Assembly: GCA_037043455.1 (NCBI GenBank)
Contig: JAWPHD010000139.1
Span: 434,001-498,000 of the forward strand
Reading direction: 5' to 3'
Length of the DNA stretch: 64,000 nucleotides
Origin: Cyrtodaria siliqua
Lineage: Eukaryota; Mollusca; Bivalvia; Adapedonta; Hiatellidae
Part shown: one piece after another, positions 26,801 through 36,495 of the stretch
Numbering within the stretch: the stretch's first letter is position 1
Layout of the letters: the number at the start of each line of letters is the position of its first letter
Notes under the pieces: model-generated
What the model saw: only the letters and a program-made list of their open reading frames with translations
The model's database searches: none
What the model was told of the DNA's origin: nothing
Position numbers and translations under genes: made by a program

Positions 26801-29800
26801 TATATTCCTGTTAATTGTTTACTCGATTAACATTGCGTATTTATTACCTGCCAGAACAATCGTGAAAAGTATCAGTGATTTTAAAATGATCTCACAAAAA
26901 AACTTTGGAATTATTGTGCTAGTAACTTGTATACACTTTGCGTGCTGCAGCTGTCCGTAAATTTCGGAGTCTGTGAAACTTAATTCAACAAGGACGTTCT
27001 ATATATAACCGTGTGCTGATTCACAAACTTCGTTTGTCGCGACAGCAATATGTCTTTAAACATTGTATGTATTTATACATCCGATCTTGTCAACACCCGA
27101 TATTTATAACCAGAAGTCGATTCGATATAAGATAAATGCATATGCTATTGTCTCATTTTTTTCACTTAATATGAACGACTTATTTTGTTCTCATTTATTT
27201 TCCTGCATTATGTAATGTTCATGTTGTATTGTGCTTGCTCTCTGTATATATGTTGCATTCTGTTTCATTAGTATAATCTTCATTAACTTGGAGAAATTAA
27301 AGATGATATCTATTTTCTTTTTTAATTCACACGGATCACAAAAACGTTACTGAATTCTAGCGCATGATTCCGACATTGATGTAAAAATATAATAGGGTTA
27401 AAACAACACATTTGGTTATATTGGGACAGCAACCTCAGATGGAGCTAATATGAAGAATGAAGTTACCCCTCAGACATGATGATGGTATGTATCGAACAGA
27501 AACGGGGTAGAGGTTTTAGCTCCAAACCACAACGCCTTATCCACTGAGCCACCGAGGCCACTTTGTAAATGAACATCTTCAGTGCTATCTCTCTCACATT
27601 ATTTAACAGATAATGTATGGTGCTGATGTCCATATGCAAGTTTATGGACTGGGCAGTCAGACCTAGAATGTTATATGGACCGAAGCGAAGCTGAGGTCCA
27701 TATAACGTTCTAGGTCTGACTGCCCAGTCCATAAACTTCATATGGACCGAAGCACCATACATTATTTGTTATATTATACCGAATCTGACCAACAAATTAA
27801 ATCAATACGTTTTATGATTTATTTTGACGTCGTTTTTTTCACACGTCCGTTAATATAGCTATCGGACCGGGCGCCCGGTCAATATATAGAAGTTATTAAC
27901 TGGGGTAGGTGTGCCTCTTTGTGATATTGGCCCGAGATAGCCATATGAGGCCCGAGAGCCCGAGATAGCCATATGAGGCCCGAGAGCTTTAGCTCGAGGG
28001 CCTCATATGGCTGTCGAGGGCCAATGTCACAAAGAGGCACACCTACCCCAGTGAATAACCTGTTTATTACATGTGTAACCAAAACACTATTATTTTGGAT
28101 AGATTATTAGATCTAAATTGCGCAAAGTCATTTTAAATACCTTTTATCTACTTGTGTACATTTTTTTATTTTATTTTAAATTATCACTCTTTATTTAGAT
28201 CCATTTTAATTCATTGATTTTACAAGAAAAAACAAACGTATGACGTTAATAGGATATGTCATTTAAAATCGGCAATTCGGTACCTTGTTGCCAAAACACC
28301 AATTCAACCCCCTTAATTAAAATTACACAGAAACGTTTCTGACGTCATCTTTGTAACAAAATCGTCATAATGGTGACGTTGTGTTTGCCAGTGACGTTTT
28401 ATTCCACGTCATTGACTTTGTCAGTTTTTGTGTTTACGTTTGAGCTTGTAGAAGAAAGGACATTTTTTCAAATGGCATTTGGTTTCGCAAATATAATTTA
28501 AGGATAAAAAGGTAGGAGATTATTTTTTATTTCATATACAGTTCAGTACAGTATGTATTGTTTCCTGCATGCCTTTTATTTAAAATGTAATTGAGACTCG
28601 AACGGCAGTACTGGTCGGGGGCCACTTTCGTTTTTGTACCGCTTCTCTACTTTTTGGTTGTTTCTGTTTCCAATCGTCTGCTAAACGTCTGTCGATAAGT
28701 AACATCGCGTTAGAAATGTGCATTGTAAAAACAGTTTTTAAATGAGAATGAATGACGGAAACTGGGTTTGGACGGAAACTGGTCCCTAAACAGTATATAT
28801 TATAATAGGTTGTTGAAGACATTTCGATCAAAAACAAAGAGTTGATAATGTATAATTTAATAGGTTACAGTAAATCTATCACACAATCGGCAAAAATATT
28901 TTCAACATCTCCGAGCCAGTCACACACATTTTTTTTCACGTCATATTGTAGGGTGATTTAGACCGAGTCGTTCTTGTTTTTCACAATTTCATTATTTAAT
29001 GTCCGTCCTGATATTTGTTTGGCTACTAACGATCTACTGCGTGTACTCAGGGTAGCGAGCATTCTGCCTGCCATTTTCAACCGTCGCAGTTGTCGTTGGA
29101 TGCACGTGCCGATGCACGATATGACTGGTTCGTGGTCGATTATTAAAAATATATCTACAATTTAATGCTAAATGTATGTAACGCAGTCTAGATTTAATAT
29201 GGATTTTTGGCCCGCCATATGGGTTTTTTGGCCCTTCATATGGATTTTTGGCCCGCCGTTTCACGCGCTTATCTAATATGACCGCAGAGACAATGCCTGT
29301 ATTACACGAAAAACAGACCGTTTTTGTTACTATATATAGTAACACATGTAATAAGCAACTTTATGGACCGGATGACGTCACATTAAACAAAGAGTGGAAT
29401 ATGCAAATGAGGTATAATATAGATATATATATATATATATCGCAGTGCTTTTCAATTCAGCTATACCAACCTTCCTCTGTGTTACCCCTATTTTTGATTA
29501 TTAACAATGGACATTTTGCAATTTAAATAGTAATACTAATTAAAATATAATCCAAAAAATACTAACAAATACTAAAATTACTTTTAATGTGTTGTCTATT
29601 TAAATCTCGTATTTCAAGTTACGTTCTGTTTTTCACTTTTCGGGTTTTCCCTTATTCACATTACGGCTAAATTAAATGCTGTTTTCATTTATTAAGTAAG
29701 CTACTTTTACAACACTAAATAATTTGAAATATTTATTTTTCATACTTCCAGTGTGTATATTGTGAAAATATCTAATTACTAATGTCGAGTAATTAAATCG

Positions 29801-32800
29801 CAGTGTGCTTGTATGCACTACGCTAGCTATGGATTAAACAATTAGTGATTGTCGATGTCGGGTGTTATGAAAATCCCGACTAATTAAAAAATGTATTTAG
29901 TTAAGCAATATTAACTCGACGGTGGCAATGAATATAAATGGTGGTAGAATGCATGGGTTTGCACATAGGAATTAACATATCAATTTATTTTTATTCTATT
30001 CTATTTAATGGATTATTTCAATTCAAATCATCCAATCAGATACATTGCGTGTAACAGTTACAAAAACAACCCGAACCGGATGTTTTAAATGAGGCAGATT
30101 TACTTGTTAAGGGAAAAAGCGAAAAATCACGAATTTTGTGTTGACAAGGTAGTCTCTGAACTTTATAAATTGGTAAGCTTAAATACCCTTTGTAGCATTA
30201 TTGAACGCCGCCAGTGTTTGCCAAGAGCTTTGTCCGTTGGTAACAGATACGAGTGTTGAAAGTGGGTCACCCTGCTACCGTTTTAACACCATGTGAATGA
30301 TAGTATATAGTGGGTTGGAGACAATTTCAGAAATCGTTTTATTTTGTTATAGATATTCATCAAAATGGATAGTAATAGTGTGTTATAACAGACTGCTATG
30401 TGTTCATGACTCGGTGCCAGTGGTTTTGCGTTTCTAAACGACAAACGAACGACAAACTGGTTGAAAGGGTAAATTACGGTTAAACTCGGTAAAAAACGAT
30501 GCGACGTCAAATAGCAGAACAAACATGTTTTTGTGGAATATTGTTTCAATAAAAACATCCAACGTACATAAAAGAACACACAGCTCTCTATCTGTCTATG
30601 TTGCTAAAGTATTAACTATGTTAAACAAATGGATTGAAGCGCATTCATTTTATTCGTCATAAAAATAATTTCTCTTAAAAACAAATAAAACAATGATACA
30701 TGATATAACTTTCTGATCAATTCATGATTTCTCGTAATAACATGATATTAACATAATAACATGACAACACCAAATGTATACCACACATTGATGGAATTTT
30801 ACTAGGAAAACACGTTTCGGTGTGCAAATCTGAATATTGTACATATGCAAAGTCCTGCTGGTTACTAAAATGCATGTTTTATTGATGTTTATTGAATTAT
30901 TTTGATAATTTGTCACATTTGTTAAATATATTGCAAAGAAATGTCATTTCATATGACAATTCAAAAAGGTAAAACTAAAGAAAAAGTCTTTGAATTTGGT
31001 AAATTTCAACTTTTTCTATGCATCTTCAAATGTCCATATCTCGGACAATACTTGTTCAACTTTCACAAATTATGTATTTTTGAGCATGATATATAGCTGA
31101 GAATATGAAAACTTGACATTTAAAACTTATTAACGTTTTGTGGTTCTCTTTAATGAGAGCTAAATAGGATAAATCCGACTCTCTTGGATTCGAACTTCAA
31201 GTCGAATTTCAGATGGAAACAAGTAAACAGAGCTCTGGAACACACACTGCACGTGATTTTATGTCGTTTATGAGCATATTTATTCAGTTTTCATCTCTAA
31301 CCACAGTAATTTCGAGTTTCAGCTTTTTGGGGGTCATAAAATGGCGTGCCTGGGTTACTTCTTTAATTGAACTTCATTTTTTTGGTATGAAAATGTAGAT
31401 ATCTGTGTGTGGAACATATTTTCCAAACTTTATCTTAAAAAAAAAACAACAGTTTGGTAGGTTTGCCACCACTAAATATTTCGCCCTACCCCCCAAAAAT
31501 AGGATATTGTTAAATTTTTTAGAAGGGTTTAACTTATAAAATATTATTCATATACATAAAAACACTGACATTGTAGCACACGGCAATTAACAATTTTGAT
31601 TTTAGCGGAATTTGTGACATGTTTGAGACTGAGAGTGTATACTCAACTAAAGATAGATAATATGCCACACATTGATGGAATTATACTAGGAAAACACGTT
31701 TTGGTGTGCAAATCTGAATATTGTACATATGCAAAGTCCTGCTGGTTACTAAAATGCATGTTTTATTGATGTTTTAGAATTATTTTGATATTTTGTCATT
31801 TGTCAAATATATTACCAAGAAATGTCATTTCATATGACAATTCAAATAGTTTAAAATTAAAGAAAGAAGTCTTTGAATTTGGTAAATTTCAACTTCTTCT
31901 ATGCATCTTCAAATGTCCATATCTCGGTCAATACTTGTTCAATTTCCACAAATTATGCATTTTTGAGCATGATATGTATGAGAGTATGAAAACTTTACAT
32001 TTAAAAATTATGATCGTTTTGTGGTTCTCTTTAAGGCGTAATTACATCATTGCGTTTGTGCTTCCGTTGTGTATAGTCAAATAGTGCACAATGCACACTT
32101 TTGACTGTTTCTGTTATTATTACCTATACTTCATCCAAATGATGTATTGGGAACATTTGTGAGTGTTTGTTTGAGATATTTAATTATAATTGACATAGAC
32201 AGTAAAGTGAAAGGAGAAATGCTGTAATTCTATCTGTGTCAAAATAGAACGTGACGTCATTCAACAGATCGGCTTTTTCTTACATGAGACTTGACCACCT
32301 GTTATTATTGCATTTTTGTATTTGTGGAATCTGGATCGTTTTATTGATATGTGTTTGAAAATTGTCTACGGAGAAAAATGCGCATTTTTTTGTCTCTTGA
32401 CATACATTAGTCCTATATAAAAGAAAGAAGGAAAATCAATCGTGAAATCTAACCTTAAGATAGCTAAATGGGATAAATCGGACTCTCTTGGATTCGTACT
32501 TCAAGTCGAATTTCAGATGAAAACTAGTAAACAGAGATCTGAAACACACACTGCACGTGCTTTTATGTCGTTTTTGAGCACATTTAGTCATTTTTATCTC
32601 TAACCGCCGTAATTTCGAGTTTCAGCTTTTTGGGCGTCTTCAAATGGCGTGCCTGGGCTACTTCTTTAATTGAACTTTAATTCTTTTATATGAAAATGTA
32701 GGTTGCTGTGGGTGGAACATGTTTTCCAAACTTTATTTTCAATAAAAAAAAGTTTCGTAGTTTATCCACCACTAAATCTTTCCCCTATCCCCGAAAAATA

Positions 32801-35800
32801 GGATATTGTGAACATTTTTAGAAGGGTTTAACTTGAAAAATATTATTAACATACATAAAAACACAGACTTTGTAGCACACGGCTACTATCAATTTTGATT
32901 TTAGTCCAATGTTTGAGCGTCTATAATCAACTAAAAATAGATAATATGCCACAAAATGATGGAATTTTACTAGGAAAACACGTTTAGATGTGCAAATCTG
33001 AATATTGTACATATGCAAAGTCCTGCTAGTTACTGAAATGCATGTTTTACTGATGTTTATTGAATTATTTTGATAATTTGTCACATTTGTTAAATATATT
33101 GCAAAGAAATGTCATTTCATATGACAATTCAAAAAGGTAAAACTAAAGAAAAAGTCTTTGAATTTGATAATTTAACACATTTGTCGAATATATTGCCAAG
33201 AAATGTCATTTCATATGACAATACAAATAGTGTAAAACTAAAGATTTTTTTTTTTGAATTTGGTAAATTTCAACTTTTTCTATGCATCTTCAAATGTCCA
33301 TATCTCGGTCAATACTATTTCAATTTCCACAAATAATGCATTTTTGAGCATGATATATATATAGCTGAGAATATGAAAACTTTACATTTAAAAATGATGA
33401 ACATTTTGTGGTTCTCTTTAAGGCGTAATTACACCATTGCGTTTGAGCTTCCGTGGTGTATGGTAAAATAGTGCCTAATAAAAAACGTTTCCCTGCCTTA
33501 CTAGTGATACAAAATGCTCACGTTTGATTGCTTTTTTTATTATTACCTATAATTCGTCCATATATTTGTGAGTGTTTGTTTGAGATATTTAATTATAATT
33601 GACAAAGACAGTAAAGTGAAAGTAGAAATGAGGTAATTCTATCTGTGACGTGTCAAATAGAACGTGTCGTCATTCAACAGATTGGCTTTTTCTTACATGA
33701 GACATGACCCCCTGTTGTTATTGCATTTTTATACTTGCGAACGCTGGATCGTTTGGATCGTTTGATTGATATGTGTTTTAAATTTTTCTTCGGAGAAAAA
33801 TGCGCATTTTTTGTCACTTGACATACATTTGTCCTATACAAAACAAAGAAGGAAAATCGATGGTGCAATGTAACAATAAATATAAAACTGGTGAACTGAT
33901 ATCCGGTTTATTTTTACCGTGCATGCGCTGATATTTTTTCGTGAAAATTTGAGGAAGCCATTTTTTGCTGGACTTTAGGGCAGCGTCATTTTCATTGAGC
34001 TTATTGCACAAATGTTCGTGGGTAACGATTGTGGAAAAGTTCATGACTGACGCACATGAAAGTTAGTCATCTAATTAACCATATTTTTAGTAACAAAATG
34101 GGAGAGACTAATAACTCGAGGCAATGTGCGGCTGGTACTGTTATGATACGATGGGCCAACCCACTTAGAAGCAGATTGAGAAGGTCACCTTGTTTCTGAA
34201 CAATGGGAGGCTTATATAAGAACCCTGTATCCAGTAGTCTGGAAAGTAGGTTAATTATCTCGTTTACTGCAAAATGCTGAAATTTGTACTCTTAGGCTAG
34301 TTTGGATAGCTTTGAACCAGTTTTAATAGTCATGTGCAATATACTTAAGTCCACGTGGCCGTCAGTACTGTACGTCATTTTAATGAAATATAAATGTGGC
34401 GGGAGTCACCATTCGGCAATTCAGTTCAGCTTAGATTGAGTTCAGAGCTAGATAGACTGAAGGTTTTGCTCAGTGTGTCCCGGTCGGGCGGCGAGACCCG
34501 GTCGGGCAGATTCTTTTTGATAGCCTTAGTCGCACACCATTTAGACTAGTAGACTGCTGCACGTTAAAAACTGTACATTTATTGAAAGTTGAAAATTTTA
34601 CTCTGGTTTCTCAGTTGTATATTGTGAAAGTAAATAAATAGATAGTAGTTTAATAAATATATATTAAAGACTATTATTGTGTTAGATATTTCACGTCACT
34701 ATAGTACACATTTTAACTCATATAATGTACATTTACAACATACTCTTCTCATTGTATTGTATTGAATTGTATCCGCCTATATTGTATTGGCGGAAAACAT
34801 TGTAATGCTTGTGCCGAATAAAGAATTTGAATTGAATTTGAAAATGGAAATGTATTCTTTTGGTATAACAATCGTTTGAATAATTAACAAACACAGACAC
34901 ATCAATAAAAATTAAGACCGGCAAACGTGGTAATGATAATTCGAACAACACATTATTATTGTTTGTTTGTTTTCTTCGCGGTTTTAAAGTCGGCTGAATT
35001 GTCTTTTATTCAAGTCTTTTGATCACAAACTAGAAATGCAATGATTGTAAAATGCTCTCATTTCAAAGTTGCTCGTTCTCATCGAGACACTAAATGTCAA
35101 GTTTCGTCCCAGGTTTACCGCAAGCGAAAAGAAGCATACGCCACAAAAGTATGTAATATTACATAACATCCTGTCATAAAGTTTGATGATCCATGCACAC
35201 ACTAATTTACATTCAACACACGCATACATAGCAGGATATAGTACAATACCCTATGGTGCGAGATCGAGTCCTGGGGATCCTTCATAACAAATTCAAGATT
35301 AAGATGTATAGGTCACCATTTGTCCGATAAAAAATCTCAAAATGACAAGTTACCTTTTTCTTAATATAAAAGTCATAACCCGCTTCAAATCTGCCGCAAG
35401 CAATATTTAAATATGTCTTATTACTTGCACTCATCTATAAAGTGCAAATAACTAAAGTTTACCCCTTTAAAACATGAGCATGATTGTCAAGGAGATTTTT
35501 TTTTTAAAAATGGACAAGTTAAAATATTATTTTTGTTGAAACCAGTCATAACCCAATTAAAAACTACAGCAAACACTATTTCAATATGTCTTTTATTACT
35601 TTCAATCATCGACAGGTACGATTAAAGTGTAAAAAATAAAAGAGTTTACCCCTGTACAAAAATGAACATGATTATCCAGGATTATTTTTGTTTAATGGCC
35701 AAATTAAAAGACGTTTTTTTTTGTTGAAACTAAATTCATAACCCACTTTAAGAATACCGCAAACTTTATTCCAATATGTCTCTTATTACATGCAATCATC

Positions 35801-36461
35801 GACAGGTACGATTATTAAAGTGCCAAAAAAAAGAGTTTACCCCTTTAAAAAATGAAGATAATTATCCAGGAGATTTTTCTTTTTTTAAATTTCCAAGTAA
35901 AAAAACGTTTTTTGTTGAAACCAATGCCATAGTCCACTTAAAAACTACCACAAACACTAGCGTAATATGTCTTTTATGACTTGCAATCATCGACAAGTAC
36001 TTTTAAATTGCAAAAATAAAGTTTATCCCCGTACACAAATGAACATAATTATACAGGCGCATTATTTTTCACAACTGGACATGCGCAGTAAATCAGTCGT
36101 CTAGAGAACGACAAGTGTTTGACACATGTTTGTCCGAGACGGTGTTAGATAGGACACTTTTGTCCGAGACGGATTCCTTTCAAATTTCGTTTCAATTTTC
36201 GTCTCAGCATAAACGTACTACAAACTTATTTCACAATTGATGTTTAATAATGCACTTGCATAACTTCACCTAAACATACAGTTGGCGGCAATGAGTAAAT
36301 TGTTACGTTATTTTCGTCTTTGTTCCTATAACAATTTCCTCAAATGTACCCCATGCAGATTCAACTTTTGACAATATATGTTTTGCTATTTTTATAAAGA
36401 GATTTATGAATGTTATTGATATGTTATCATCATAATCATCTTCGTCGTCGTGATCATCATT

Positions 36462-36495
<34 letters not shown>

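Noticed and set aside
35255..35290. Possible tRNA B box (gatcgagtcct)
   Set aside because: No A box at the right distance and no cloverleaf could be drawn.
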